Notes: generated by a model from the letters alone, not told the origin. A stretch of 64,000 nucleotides of DNA from Streptomyces sp. NBC_00442 (GCF_036014195.1 NZ_CP107918.1:3968001-4032000), one strand, 5' to 3'; counted from the first letter of the stretch, positions 1 through 9,275 are shown. Numbers and translations: made by a program.

Positions 1-1313
1 GCCACCGCCTTCGGCAACTCGCCTGTTTCCAGCGGCACTTGGTGCTCCTGCGTGCCGCGTACCGTCACCGTGTAGTGGCCGTCGGCGGTCGCCGTCACGT
101 CCACCCAGTCGCCGTGCGGATGCCCGCAGCGCCGCTCGCACCCCGACCAGTGGACCGGCAGGCCGCCCGTGCCCGGCAGGGCGTCCCGGCGCACGTCGGC
201 CAGCGCCTTGGCGCACCCGGGCCGCCCGGTGCACGCCCCGACCCCGGCCCACGGGGCGTCGGGACGGGTGCTGAACCCGGCGTCGTCCAGCTCCCGCAGC
301 CGCTCGCGGGCGCCCCGCTCGTCGAACCCGGGGACGACGAACCCGCGCCACGGGGTGATCCTGACCTCGCCGCCGGGGCCACTCAGCGCCCGGAGCCCGG
401 CGCTCGTCACACGGCCCAGTACGGGGGTCACGACCACGGCGTACGTCCCGTCGGGGGCCGCGACGATGCCGGGGGCCGGGGCCGGGGCGGGGGTCGTCCC
501 GCCGGTGTCCGGTTCGGGGGCCGGGGTGGCCGGGATGCCGGCGCGGGCCAGGGCGGACGCGAGGTCGACGTCGTGGCCCGCGGGGAGCTCGCGCACCCGC
601 CAGGCACCGTTGCCCGCGGCGGCGGCCGCGTCGAGGAAGGCGCGGGCGGCTTCCAGGGCGGCGCGCGGGGCGTCGGCCGCCGCCACGCGCAGCGCGCTCG
701 CCCCGACGCGTACGACCACCGTGTCCTGCCGCCCGGTGCCCCGGTCCTGTGCGAGCAACGTCACATCGGCGCCGAGGCTCGCGACGTCGCCGCGGCCGTC
801 GTCCAGGGCGAACAGGAAGCGGCCCGAGAGCGCGGTCGTCCACGCCCGGCCGCACAGCAGGGCGTCCAGGGCGCGCAGGCGGGGGAGGAGGGTGCCGTTG
901 CCGCGGCCGTCCAGTCCTGCCAGGGGGGACGCGACGATGTTGCGGACGCGCTCGTGGGTCTCGGAGGGCATGAGGGCGGTGTGGCGCAGGAGTTCGGCGA
1001 GTGCGTTCGCGTGGGTGTCCTCGATGCCGCGCAGCTCCGCGTTGCCGCGGGAGGTCAGGGTGAGGTGACCGTCCGCGTACCGCTCCGCCGCGGTGGCCAG
1101 CGCGTCTACCTGACGGGTCGTCAAAATACCGCCGGGCAGGCGGAGTCGGGCCAGGTTGCCGTCGCCGGCGGGGTGCAGCCGCAGGGCTCCGGGGCAGGCG
1201 TCGCCGCGGTCCCGTACGACGGGGTCGTGGGCGACTTCTCCCGGGGTGCGCCCTATGGAGGGTTCGCCCTGGTTGGGGGGTGTTGCGGAGGAGGGCGGCA
1301 TGGCGGCGAGCAT
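1..1313 (-). CDS. cobG: CobG, precorrin-3B synthase (3' end cut by window edge)
   Basis: This is the oxygen-dependent precorrin-3B synthase of aerobic cobalamin synthesis, a member of the nitrite/sulfite reductase ferredoxin-like family. The reverse-strand frame stays open to the left edge, so the C-terminus is missing; about 437 codons are visible. The N-terminal half reads DACPGALRLHPAGDGNLARL, then LTSRGNAELRGI, the usual start of this family. Near the edge are CTGRPGCAKAL and HWSGCERRCGHPHGD, the cysteine motifs that bind the 4Fe-4S cluster and siroheme. Two in-frame ATGs (1313 and 1301) can serve as start; 1313 is used because it is the longer option, and no strong ribosome binding site decides between them. 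The gene is divergent from cobN, and a cobalamin riboswitch lies on the cobN side of the gap. Identity is firm; only the start is unsure. Confidence 0.88.
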   Translation of the reverse strand, partial: MLAAMPPSSATPPNQGEPSIGRTPGEVAHDPVVRDRGDACPGALRLHPAGDGNLARLRLPGGILTTRQVDALATAAERYADGHLTLTSRGNAELRGIEDTHANALAELLRHTALMPSETHERVRNIVASPLAGLDGRGNGTLLPRLRALDALLCGRAWTTALSGRFLFALDDGRGDVASLGADVTLLAQDRGTGRQDTVVVRVGASALRVAAADAPRAALEAARAFLDAAAAAGNGAWRVRELPAGHDVDLASALARAGIPATPAPEPDTGGTTPAPAPAPGIVAAPDGTYAVVVTPVLGRVTSAGLRALSGPGGEVRITPWRGFVVPGFDERGARERLRELDDAGFSTRPDAPWAGVGACTGRPGCAKALADVRRDALPGTGGLPVHWSGCERRCGHPHGDWVDVTATADGHYTVTVRGTQEHQVPLETGELPKAV

Positions 1314-1608
1314 ACCCACGAGCCGGCGGCGGCGACCCCGGGAGGCTCTCCCCACCCCGCCCCTCCCCGAGACCCTCCGGAGGTGCGGCCGGCTGAGACA
1401 CGCGGCCCGGGGCCGCGCCCCAGCCCCCACGGGTTTTCCCACCCACCCGTGCGGCAACTCCGAAGGTGCGGCCCCCTGGGGCTCCGCCCCGGACCCCGTA
1501 TCGCGCCTCAAGGGCGCTCGTCCTCAATCTCCCCCAAGGCCTCAAGGGCCAGGGGGGACCCCCCTGACGGGCTGAGGTGGCCCATGCTGCCCGGCATCGA
1601 ATACCTAA
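1314..1608. other. Gene-free spacer upstream of cobG
   Basis: This GC-rich gap lies between the cobG start and the repeat array. Open frames run through it on both strands, but they are continuations of frames opposite cobG and show no family motifs. I see no convincing promoter or small gene. Confidence 0.5.
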
Positions 1609-1830
1609 GGGGCGCGGGGAACTGCGCGAGACGCGGGCACGGTCCGCGGACGAAAGCGGGGTTAGGGGCGCGGGGAACTGCGCGAGACGCGGGCACGGTC
1701 CGCGGACGAAAGCGGGGTTAGGGGCGCGGGGAACTGCGCGACCAGCCGTCCACGGCCCGCGGGACGAAAGCGGGGTCAAGGAGCGCGGGGAACTGCGCGA
1801 GCAAGGGTCCGCCGGGTCGCGGACGGTGGC
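1609..1830 (+). repeat. Tandem intergenic repeat, 56-bp period
   Basis: Units begin with GGGGCGCGGGGAACTGCGCG at 1609, 1665 and 1721, an exact 56-bp spacing. A diverged unit follows from about 1780 and a decayed one near 1840. Each unit carries a second block around GCACGGTCCGCGGACGAAAG, itself containing the palindrome GTCCGCGGAC. The same family recurs at 13137-13275 and, reversed, at 19880-20140. All three arrays are non-coding, and similar units are common between Streptomyces genes. The function is unknown. Confidence 0.85.
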
Positions 1831-1904
1831 GGGGTTCCCAGGGGCGCGAGCCACCGGCCACTCGCCCGCGGCCGAAAGCGAACCGGGCCCGGAGGGGGGC
1901 CGTG

Positions 1905-2075
1905 CGGGGTCGCTACTATGCAGGCGGCAGGCCAACCGGCCCGCCGGCGTCGCCGGCCACGGCGACAGGGGAGGAAGCCCGGTGCGATTCCGGCGCGGTC
2001 CCGCCACTGTGAGCCCGCACCGAGGCCAGCTCGGAGACCGGGTGAGTCAGGAACTCCCCCTCCCCCGCAGGGGAG
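1905..2075 (+). promoter_or_regulatory. Cobalamin (B12) riboswitch upstream of cobN
   Basis: The stretch contains the conserved adenosylcobalamin aptamer core: GAGGAAGCCCGGTGCGATTC, then GGCGCGGTCCCGCCACTGTG, and a B12-box-like segment near 2028-2060 (GCCAGCTCGGAGACC, then GAGTCAGGAACT). It ends about 50 nt before the cobN start. In this class, bound cobalamin represses expression, which fits feedback control of cobN. The exact ends are estimated. Confidence 0.88.
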
Positions 2076-2127
2076 ACCATCCGACACCACCCGGGGCGCG
2101 GACACCCCGAGGAAGGCCTGACGCCGC

Positions 2128-5100
2128 ATGCTGCACTCGTCCGGGGAGCCCGCGGAGGAACCCCGCCCCATCCTGCTCCTGTCGACGTCCGACACCGACC
2201 TCCTGAGCGCCCGCGCCGCGGACGGACCGGTCACGTACCGGTTCGCCAACCCCTCCCGCCTCGCCCTCGACGCCCTGCCCACGCTGCTCGACGGCGTCGG
2301 ACTCGTCGTCGTACGGCTGCTCGGCGGCGTACGCGCCTGGCAGGACGGCCTTGACCAGCTCACCGCGAGCGGGCTCCCCGTCGTCGTCCTGACCGGCGAA
2401 CAGGCCCCGGACGCCCAGCTGATGGCCGCCTCCACCGTGCCCGTCGGCATCGCCGCCGAAGCGCACGCCTACCTCGCGCACGGCGGCCCCGCCAACCTCG
2501 ACCAGCTCGCCCGGTTCCTGTCCGACACCGTGCTGCTCACCGGCCACGGCTTCGAGCCGCCCGCCCCCGCCCCGTCCTGGGGCCCCCTTGAGCGCACCGC
2601 CCGCATGGTCGAGGGGCCGACCGTCGCCGTGCTCTACTACCGCGCCCACCACATGAGCGGCAACACCGCCTTCGTGGACACCCTGTGCGGCGCCATCGAG
2701 GACGCCGGGGCCCGCCCGCTCCCGCTGTACGTGTCCTCGCTGCGCGACCCCGAGCCCGCGCTCATCGACGAGCTGCGCGCCGCCGACGCCATCGTGACCA
2801 CCGTCCTCGCGGCCGGCGGCACCAAGCCGGCCACCGCGTCGGCCGGCGGCGACGACGAGTCGTGGGACGCGGGCGCGCTCAGCGGCCTGGACGTACCGAT
2901 CCTCCAGGCGCTCTGCCTCACCGGCTCGCGCAGCGCCTGGGAGGAGAACGACGAGGGCGTATCGCCCCTGGACGCGGCCAGCCAGATCGCCGTCCCCGAG
3001 TTCGACGGCCGCCTGATCACCGTGCCGTTCTCCTTCAAGGAGATCGACGCCGACGGGCTGCCCGCGTACGTCGCCGACGACGAGCGGGCCGCCCGCGTCG
3101 CCGGGATCGCGGTGCGCCACGCCAAGCTGAAGCACATCCCCGCCGCCGACAAGCGCATCGCGCTCGTCCTGTCCGCGTACCCGACCAAGCACTCCCGCAT
3201 CGGCAACGCCGTCGGCCTCGACACCCCCGCGAGCGCCGTCGCACTCCTTCGCCGACTGCGCGCCGAGGGCTACGACTTCGGACCCGAGGACGCGATCCCC
3301 GGCCTCGTCTCCGGCGACGGCGACGAGCTGATCCGCGCCCTCATCGACGCGGGCGGCCACGACCAGGACTGGCTCACCGAGGAGCAGCTCGCCGCCAACC
3401 CGGTCCGCATCCCGGCCGCCGACTACAAGCGCTGGTACGCGACGCTCCCCGAGGAGCTGCGCACCAACGTCGAGCAGCACTGGGGCCCGCCGCCCGGCGA
3501 GATGTTCCTCGACCGGAGCCGTGTGGGCCAGGGCGGCGACCCCGAGGGCGACATCGTGCTCGCGGCCCTGCGCCGCGACAACCTGCTGATCCTCATCCAG
3601 CCGCCGCGCGGCTTCGGCGAGAACCCGATCGCGATCTACCACGACCCCGATCTGCCGCCCTCGCACCACTACCTGGCCGCCTACCGCTGGATCGCGGCGA
3701 GCGCCACCGACGGCGGATTCGGCGCCGACGCCATGATCCACCTCGGCAAGCACGGCAACCTGGAGTGGCTGCCCGGCAAGAACGCCGGCCTGTCCGCCGC
3801 CTGCGGCCCCGACGCCGCGCTCGGCGACATCCCGCTGGTCTACCCGTTCCTGGTCAACGACCCGGGCGAGGGCACCCAGGCCAAGCGCCGCGTGCACGCC
3901 ACGCTCATCGACCACCTGGTGCCGCCGATGGCCCGCGCCGACTCCTACGGCGACATCGCACGCCTGGAGCAACTCCTCGACGAGCACGCCCAGATCGCGG
4001 CCATGGACCCGGCCAAGCTCCCCGCGATCCGCGCCCAGATCTGGACGCTGATCCAGGCCGCGAAGCTCGACCACGACCTCGGGCTCGAAGACCGCCCCGA
4101 GGACGAGGGCTTCGACGAGTTCATCATGCATCTCGACGGCTGGCTCTGCGAGATCAAGGACGTCCAGATCCGCGACGGCCTGCACGTACTCGGCAACGCC
4201 CCGGCCGGCGCCGACCGCGTCAACCTCGTCCTCGCGATCCTGCGCGCCCGCCAGATCTGGGGCGGCACCACCGCCCTGCCCGGCCTGCGCGAAGCACTCG
4301 GCCTCGACGAGTCCGCCGCCACCCGCACCAGCGCCGACGAGGCCGAGGAACAGGCCCGCGTCCTGGTCCAGTTGATGGACGACGCCGGCTGGGACCTCGC
4401 TGCGATCCCCGCCGAGCAGCCCCAACAGGTGCGCGCCATCCTGGAGTTCGCCGCCCGCGAGGTCGTGCCGCGCCTCGCCGCGACCACCGCCGAACTCGAG
4501 CACACCGTGCACGCCCTGAACGGCGGCTTCGTCCCGGCGGGCCCCTCCGGCTCACCGCTGCGCGGCCTGGTCAACGTCCTGCCGACCGGTCGCAACTTCT
4601 ACTCCGTCGACCCCAAGGCCGTCCCCTCCCGGCTCGCCTGGGAGACCGGTCAGGCCCTCGCCGAGTCCCTCGCCAACCGCTACCGCACCGACAACGGCGA
4701 CTGGCCGACCTCGGTCGGGCTCTCCCTGTGGGGCACCAGCGCGATGCGCACGGCGGGCGACGACGTGGCCGAGGCCATGGCGCTGCTCGGCGTGCGACCC
4801 GTCTGGGACGACGCCTCACGCCGGGTCACCGGCCTGGAGCCGATCCCGCTCGACGAACTCGGCCGCCCCCGCATCGACGTCACCCTGCGCATCTCGGGCT
4901 TCTTCCGCGACGCCTTCCCGCACACCATCGGCCTGCTCGACGACGCCGTACGCCTCGCCGCCTCCCTGGAGGAGCCCGCCGAGCACAACTACGTGCGCGC
5001 CCACACCCAGGCCGACCTCGCCGAGCACGGCGACGAACGCCGCGCCACCACCCGCATCTTCGGCTCCCGCCCCGGCACCTACGGAGCGGGCCTGCTCCAG

Positions 5101-5772
5101 CTCATCGACTCCCGCGACTGGCGCACCGACGCCGACCTCGCCGAGGTCTACACGGTCTGGGGCGGCTACGCCTACGGCCGCGAGCTCGACGGACGCCCGG
5201 CCCGGGACGAGATGGAAACGGCGTACAAGCGCATCGCGGTCGCGGCGAAGAACACCGACACCCGCGAGCACGACATCGCCGACTCGGACGACTACTTCCA
5301 GTACCACGGCGGCATGGTGGCCACCGTCCGCGCCCTGCGCGGCACCGCCCCCGAGGCCTACATCGGCGACTCCACCCGCCCCGAGACGGTCAAGACCCGC
5401 ACCCTGGTCGAGGAGACCAGCCGGGTCTTCCGGGCCCGCGTCGTCAACCCCAAGTGGATCGAGGCGATGCGCCGCCACGGCTACAAGGGCGCCTTCGAAC
5501 TCGCCGCCACCGTGGACTACTTGTTCGGCTACGACGCCACGACCGGCGTGGTCGCCGACTGGATGTACGACAAGTTGACCGAGACGTACGTCCTGGACCC
5601 GGCCAACCGCGAGTTCCTCCAGAACGCCAACCCCTGGGCCCTGCACGGCATCGCGGAACGCCTCCTGGAGGCCGAGTCGCGCGGCATGTGGGCCAAGCCC
5701 GACCCGGCCGTCCTCGAAGCGCTGCGCCAGGTCTACCTGGAGACCGAGGGCGACCTGGAGGACGAGGGATGA
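2128..5772 (+). CDS. cobN: CobN, cobaltochelatase large subunit
   Basis: CobN is the large subunit of the ATP-dependent cobaltochelatase that inserts cobalt into hydrogenobyrinate a,c-diamide late in aerobic cobalamin synthesis. The product is 1214 aa, normal for actinobacterial CobN. The family is recognised along its length, for example in HLGKHGNLEWLPGKNAGLS near residues 540-560, NPIAIYHDPDLPPSHHYLAAY before it, and RISGFFRDAFPHTIGLLDDA near 920. The ATG at 2128 follows a GAGGAAGG ribosome binding site by about 12 nt. A cobalamin riboswitch precedes it. The gene is divergent from cobG. A tandem repeat and a strong hairpin follow the stop codon. Confidence 0.96.
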   Translation: MLHSSGEPAEEPRPILLLSTSDTDLLSARAADGPVTYRFANPSRLALDALPTLLDGVGLVVVRLLGGVRAWQDGLDQLTASGLPVVVLTGEQAPDAQLMAASTVPVGIAAEAHAYLAHGGPANLDQLARFLSDTVLLTGHGFEPPAPAPSWGPLERTARMVEGPTVAVLYYRAHHMSGNTAFVDTLCGAIEDAGARPLPLYVSSLRDPEPALIDELRAADAIVTTVLAAGGTKPATASAGGDDESWDAGALSGLDVPILQALCLTGSRSAWEENDEGVSPLDAASQIAVPEFDGRLITVPFSFKEIDADGLPAYVADDERAARVAGIAVRHAKLKHIPAADKRIALVLSAYPTKHSRIGNAVGLDTPASAVALLRRLRAEGYDFGPEDAIPGLVSGDGDELIRALIDAGGHDQDWLTEEQLAANPVRIPAADYKRWYATLPEELRTNVEQHWGPPPGEMFLDRSRVGQGGDPEGDIVLAALRRDNLLILIQPPRGFGENPIAIYHDPDLPPSHHYLAAYRWIAASATDGGFGADAMIHLGKHGNLEWLPGKNAGLSAACGPDAALGDIPLVYPFLVNDPGEGTQAKRRVHATLIDHLVPPMARADSYGDIARLEQLLDEHAQIAAMDPAKLPAIRAQIWTLIQAAKLDHDLGLEDRPEDEGFDEFIMHLDGWLCEIKDVQIRDGLHVLGNAPAGADRVNLVLAILRARQIWGGTTALPGLREALGLDESAATRTSADEAEEQARVLVQLMDDAGWDLAAIPAEQPQQVRAILEFAAREVVPRLAATTAELEHTVHALNGGFVPAGPSGSPLRGLVNVLPTGRNFYSVDPKAVPSRLAWETGQALAESLANRYRTDNGDWPTSVGLSLWGTSAMRTAGDDVAEAMALLGVRPVWDDASRRVTGLEPIPLDELGRPRIDVTLRISGFFRDAFPHTIGLLDDAVRLAASLEEPAEHNYVRAHTQADLAEHGDERRATTRIFGSRPGTYGAGLLQLIDSRDWRTDADLAEVYTVWGGYAYGRELDGRPARDEMETAYKRIAVAAKNTDTREHDIADSDDYFQYHGGMVATVRALRGTAPEAYIGDSTRPETVKTRTLVEETSRVFRARVVNPKWIEAMRRHGYKGAFELAATVDYLFGYDATTGVVADWMYDKLTETYVLDPANREFLQNANPWALHGIAERLLEAESRGMWAKPDPAVLEALRQVYLETEGDLEDEG

Positions 5773-5784
5773 GCGGGTAGGTAG

Positions 5785-5821
5785 CGCTGTAGGTACCCGC
5801 TGTAGGTACCGCTGTAGGTAC
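5785..5821 (+). repeat. Three direct copies of a 12-bp repeat after cobN
   Basis: CGCTGTAGGTAC occurs at 5785, 5798 and 5810, immediately downstream of the cobN stop and before the terminator hairpin. A related GGTAGGTAG precedes the first copy. The function is unknown; replication slippage is the simplest origin. Confidence 0.7.
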
Positions 5822-5838
5822 CGCTCACGTACGCACAG

Positions 5839-5871
5839 GGGCGGGCCCGGTCGCTAAGACCGGGCCCGCCC
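5839..5871. terminator. Bidirectional terminator hairpin between cobN and the sigma-CAP gene
   Basis: A perfect 14-bp stem GGGCGGGCCCGGTC / GACCGGGCCCGCCC surrounds a GCTAA loop. It lies between the convergent stop codons at 5772 and 5888, so it can serve both genes. Confidence 0.85.
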
Positions 5872-5887
5872 TCGTACGTCGGCGGTA

Positions 5888-7621
5888 TCAGCTCCGCGTG
5901 CCGAAGTCCTGCGTCCACCACGGCCCGCCGGACCCGTAGTGCACACCGATGCCGATCTCCTTGAACCCGCAGTTCAGGATGTTGGCGCGGTGGCCCGGAC
6001 TGTTCATCCACGAGTCCATGACGGCGGCCGCGTCGGCCTGGCCCCGCGCGATGTTCTCGCCGTACGCGCTCCACTGGTACCCGGCGGCCGTGATGCGCTC
6101 GCCGGGGCCCGCGCCGCTCGGGTCGGTGTGGTCGAAGAAGTTCTGCGCGGCCATGTTCTCGGAGTGCTTGAGCGCCGCGTCGTACAGCTTGGAATTGCTG
6201 GTGAGCGCCGGGCAACCCGCCTTGGAGCGCTCGGAGTTGACCAGATCCAGGACCTGCTGCACGGCGGCCGGTGTGCTCGTGTCGGCGGCGCTCGGCGTCG
6301 CGCGCCTGGTGCTCGGCGCGGGCTTCGGCGGGGCCGGGCGCGGGGACGGCTCGGCGGGCGGCGCGGAACGCTTCGCCGGGCTGGGCTTGGGCTTGGGTGA
6401 ACCGCTGTGCGGGCTCGGCGAGTGGGAGGCCGAGGGGGACGGCGTCAACGGCTTGGTGCTGATGCCGTCGGCGGCGGCCGCGTCGGTGGTGGTCGCGGGG
6501 GCGTCCGCGACCGAACGGGACGCGTCACCACCGGAGTCCGTCACGAAGTGGTAGGCCCCGCCCAGCGCGGTGACGACGGCGAGTGCGGCGATGACGGCGC
6601 CGGTCCTGCGCCGCCGCCGCGCCCGCTGGTCGCGCCGGTCGCGCCGGGACGCGGGGGCCCGCCGCCTGCCCGCGGCGTGCGCGCCGTGGGAGGCCCGGGG
6701 TGCGGGCGGGGCAGGCTGGGAGGCGCTCTGCGCGAGGGGCTGCGTGGTGGCGTGCGCGGCCGTCCGGAGATCGGGGGTGTGAAGACCGGGAGCCCGGCCG
6801 TGCAGAACGGCGAGCAGCCCCGCCGTCGTCGCGGCCACCGGGACGAGACCGAGCCCGACGAGCAGGCCCTCGGCGGGTATGAGCCCGCTCCAGTGCCCGG
6901 AGCACACCGCGCAGGTACGGGCGTGCCGGGCTATGCGCTTGCGCCACAGCGCGGACGGCGCGCCGTCCCAGGAGAGCGTGAGCCCGGACAGCTCGCCGCA
7001 ACGCCGCGTCCCGGCGAGGGCGCGCACCACGACCCGGGCGGTCTCCAGCTGGCCCTTCATGCGCTGGACGCGCACCGCGGCGTGCTCGGCCGGCAGGTCG
7101 AGCGCCGCGGCGACCTCGCCCCGGGTGAGCACGCCGGCCGCCTCCAGCCACCACAGGGACAGCAGGGCCCGGTCGTCGGTCTCCAGCCAGCGAGTGGCCT
7201 CCGTGACCTCCTTGCGCTGCCCGGACAGACCCAGCCGCACGATGGTGAGGTCGACGAAGTCCGCGCCGGGGTCGGCGACGTCGTAGGCGTCCTGGAGTCC
7301 GCCGTCGACGGGGGTGCGGCGGTGGCCCTGCCAGTACCGGCGGACCTCGTTCATGGTGACGGCGACCAGCCACGACCTGAACGCCGCGGGGTCGCGCAGC
7401 GAGCCGAGCCCGTCGAGCATCCGCAGCAGGCTCTCCTGCACGACGTCGTCGACGTCGGCGTGCCCGTTCAGCGCCCGGCCGACGATGTTGTAGACGAGCG
7501 GCAGATGTCCGGCGACGAGCTCGTCCCGTGCCCGCTGGTCCCCGCTTCGGGCCGCGACGACCACCGCGGCTTCCTGTTCACTGATCACGCCTCGTCCACT
7601 CTCCCGGAGCACCGAACCCAA
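5888..7621 (-). CDS. Sigma factor fused to zinc finger, membrane segment and extracellular CAP domain
   Basis: This 577-aa fusion appears to join transcription initiation to a cell-surface module. Residues 36-105 are sigma region 2 (DVDDVVQESLLRML, then NEVRRYWQGHRR). Residues 145-195 are a region-4-like helix-turn-helix. HxxxCxxC at 233-240 resembles an anti-sigma zinc finger. A hydrophobic stretch at 250-275, a basic run and a membrane helix at 340-360 follow. Residues 365-440 are a Ser/Pro/Lys linker. Residues 453-577 are a CAP/SCP domain with KHSENMA, YGENIA and HRANILNCG. The GTG at 7588 is an alternative start with better-placed GGGAGAG. Sigma factors with fused zinc-finger/membrane tails are known in actinobacteria. 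What the CAP domain senses is unknown. The gene converges with cobN. Confidence 0.88.
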   Translation of the reverse strand: MGSVLRESGRGVISEQEAAVVVAARSGDQRARDELVAGHLPLVYNIVGRALNGHADVDDVVQESLLRMLDGLGSLRDPAAFRSWLVAVTMNEVRRYWQGHRRTPVDGGLQDAYDVADPGADFVDLTIVRLGLSGQRKEVTEATRWLETDDRALLSLWWLEAAGVLTRGEVAAALDLPAEHAAVRVQRMKGQLETARVVVRALAGTRRCGELSGLTLSWDGAPSALWRKRIARHARTCAVCSGHWSGLIPAEGLLVGLGLVPVAATTAGLLAVLHGRAPGLHTPDLRTAAHATTQPLAQSASQPAPPAPRASHGAHAAGRRRAPASRRDRRDQRARRRRRTGAVIAALAVVTALGGAYHFVTDSGGDASRSVADAPATTTDAAAADGISTKPLTPSPSASHSPSPHSGSPKPKPSPAKRSAPPAEPSPRPAPPKPAPSTRRATPSAADTSTPAAVQQVLDLVNSERSKAGCPALTSNSKLYDAALKHSENMAAQNFFDHTDPSGAGPGERITAAGYQWSAYGENIARGQADAAAVMDSWMNSPGHRANILNCGFKEIGIGVHYGSGGPWWTQDFGTRS

Positions 7622-7998
7622 CTGACCCGACGAAGTGGAGACACTCGGCGAGTGGTCGGATAACAGAAAACGGATGACGGATATCGGCCGCCTTCCGTCA
7701 GATGCTGCATGGTGCCAGCCATCGGGTAGGTAACACGTGACACGGTGACGAAGCCCATACCCGGCCCCGCGTGACGGCGGCCGCGCCCCGCGTGACTGCG
7801 GACGCGCTGCGCGTGACGGCGGACGCGCCGACCGTCAAGATCACCGGAAGGCAGTCGAAGCCCCACTCTCACGTGCCCGACCGTGCTGCACGCGTGTGGC
7901 GGAGGCGGATCGCGGGCCGGTGCGCCGCCGTCCCGGGGCCCCGCCGGTGTATCGTGCCGAGCACCTCTCTCCTGAAATGTACTGTTTTGTACGATCAC
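7622..7998. other. Intergenic region between the sigma-CAP and DyP-like genes
   Basis: This divergent gap should hold the promoters of both neighbours. About 7770-7835 there are three degenerate 21-bp direct repeats of the form GCGTGACNGCGGNCGCGC. GTAC-N6-GTAC at 7979-7992 is a small dyad just before the DyP-like gene. No other gene is apparent. Confidence 0.45.
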
Positions 7999-9165
7999 TT
8001 GAGTGACTCCGGGTTCCGGCGCCGCGCCCTCCTCGCCACCCTTCCCGTGGCGTTCGCGCTGAGCGGGTGCGACGCCGCCGTGCCGCGCCGCCCGCGCGAG
8101 GAGCGGCCCGTTCAGGGACCTCCGGCCGGGCCCGTGCGGCAGGCCGGGGTGGTCGAGCCCCCGCAGCGGCACCTCCTCTTCGTCTCCTACGACCTCACTC
8201 CGGGCACCCGGGGCGCGCCCGGCCGGGACGCGGTGCGCAGGCTGCTCGCGCGCTGGAGCGAACTGCTCGCCGGAACGGGCCCGGGGCCCACCGTGACCGT
8301 CGGTATCGGACCCGCCCTGCCGGGGCGCATCGGCATCGGCGCGCCCGAGGCGCTGCGGGAACTGCCCTCGTTCGCGGGGGAGCACCTCGACGTGGGGCTG
8401 GGCGGGGGCGAGATCGGCGTACAGATCTGCGCACGCGATCCCCAGGGCTGTGAGCGGCTTGCCGGGCTGCTCGCGGCGGCCGGGGCCGGTGTGCTGCGAG
8501 CCCGCTGGCGTCAGGCCGCGTTCCTGCCGCGGGACGGGTCGGGCGGCAAGGGCGGGGAAGGGCCCGGCTCCGGAGCCGGGGCCCGGGTGTTCGCGCCGCT
8601 GCGGGACGGGGAGACGCCGCGCGATCTGCTCGGGTTCAAGCACGGCACGGCGAACCCCACGCCGGCGGAGAGCGAGCGCTGGGTCTGGCTGTCGGGGCAA
8701 GGGCCCTACGCGGACGGTACGTTCCTCGTGGTGCGCCGGGTGCGCCTGCGCGTCGAGGAGTTCGGGCGGCTGCCCGTCGCCCGGCAGGAGCAGATCATCG
8801 GGCGTCGCAAGCGGGGCGGCGAGCCGCTCGGCGGCGGCCGCGAGCACGACGCGGCAGAAATCAACACCCGTACTGCGGAAGGCAGTTACGTCCTTCCCGC
8901 CGACGCTCACGTACGCCTCGCGGATCCCCGGCTCGACGGGGGTGCGCGGATGCTGCGGCGCGGTTACTCCTACGAGAACAGCCCGGCCGACCGGGGTCTC
9001 TTCCTCCTCGCGTACATGAAGGACCCGGCGCTCTTCGCGCGGGTGGGGCAGCGGCTCGCCGCCGGTGACGCGCTCAATTCCTATGCGGAGCAGTACGGTT
9101 CGGCGCTGTTCTACGTGCTGCCGGGGGCCAGGGCGGGGCGCCCGCTCGGCAGCACGGTCCTGTGA
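7999..9165 (+). CDS. DyP-type peroxidase-like Tat lipoprotein with altered catalytic motif
   Basis: This is a dye-decolourising peroxidase family protein (EfeB/DyP group), predicted to be exported folded and lipid-anchored. With the TTG at 7999 it is 388 aa, and its first 24 residues form a twin-arginine lipoprotein signal: FRRRALLA, a hydrophobic core, then lipobox LSGC. DyP-like motifs include LFVSYDL, EIGVQICARD, IGRRKRGGEPL, HVRLADPR and RGYSYENSPADRGLFLLAYM. The usual GxxDG motif, whose Asp helps activate peroxide, reads GFKHGTANP here, so the Asp is His. The family member may be inactive or altered. Possible starts are GTG 7954, TTG 7987 and TTG 7999. None has a clear ribosome binding site; 7999 gives the cleanest signal peptide. 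Confidence 0.82.
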   Translation: MSDSGFRRRALLATLPVAFALSGCDAAVPRRPREERPVQGPPAGPVRQAGVVEPPQRHLLFVSYDLTPGTRGAPGRDAVRRLLARWSELLAGTGPGPTVTVGIGPALPGRIGIGAPEALRELPSFAGEHLDVGLGGGEIGVQICARDPQGCERLAGLLAAAGAGVLRARWRQAAFLPRDGSGGKGGEGPGSGAGARVFAPLRDGETPRDLLGFKHGTANPTPAESERWVWLSGQGPYADGTFLVVRRVRLRVEEFGRLPVARQEQIIGRRKRGGEPLGGGREHDAAEINTRTAEGSYVLPADAHVRLADPRLDGGARMLRRGYSYENSPADRGLFLLAYMKDPALFARVGQRLAAGDALNSYAEQYGSALFYVLPGARAGRPLGSTVL

Positions 9166-9275
9166 GCGCGCCCGAGTCCACCTGGGGGGCGGCGCGAGTC
9201 CACCTGAGCGCGCCCGAGCCCGTCCGAAGCTGAGCCCGCCCGAGGCCGAGTACGCCCCTTGGCAACACCAGTGCC

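Noticed and set aside
39..1721. Long forward open frame (560 codons) opposite cobG
   Set aside because: It is the shadow of cobG in high-GC sequence: Gly/Arg/Ala-rich, no family motifs, and it runs on into the repeat array.
2047..4512. 821-codon reverse frame opposite cobN
   Set aside because: A product of codon bias on the other strand; cobN is confirmed along its whole length.
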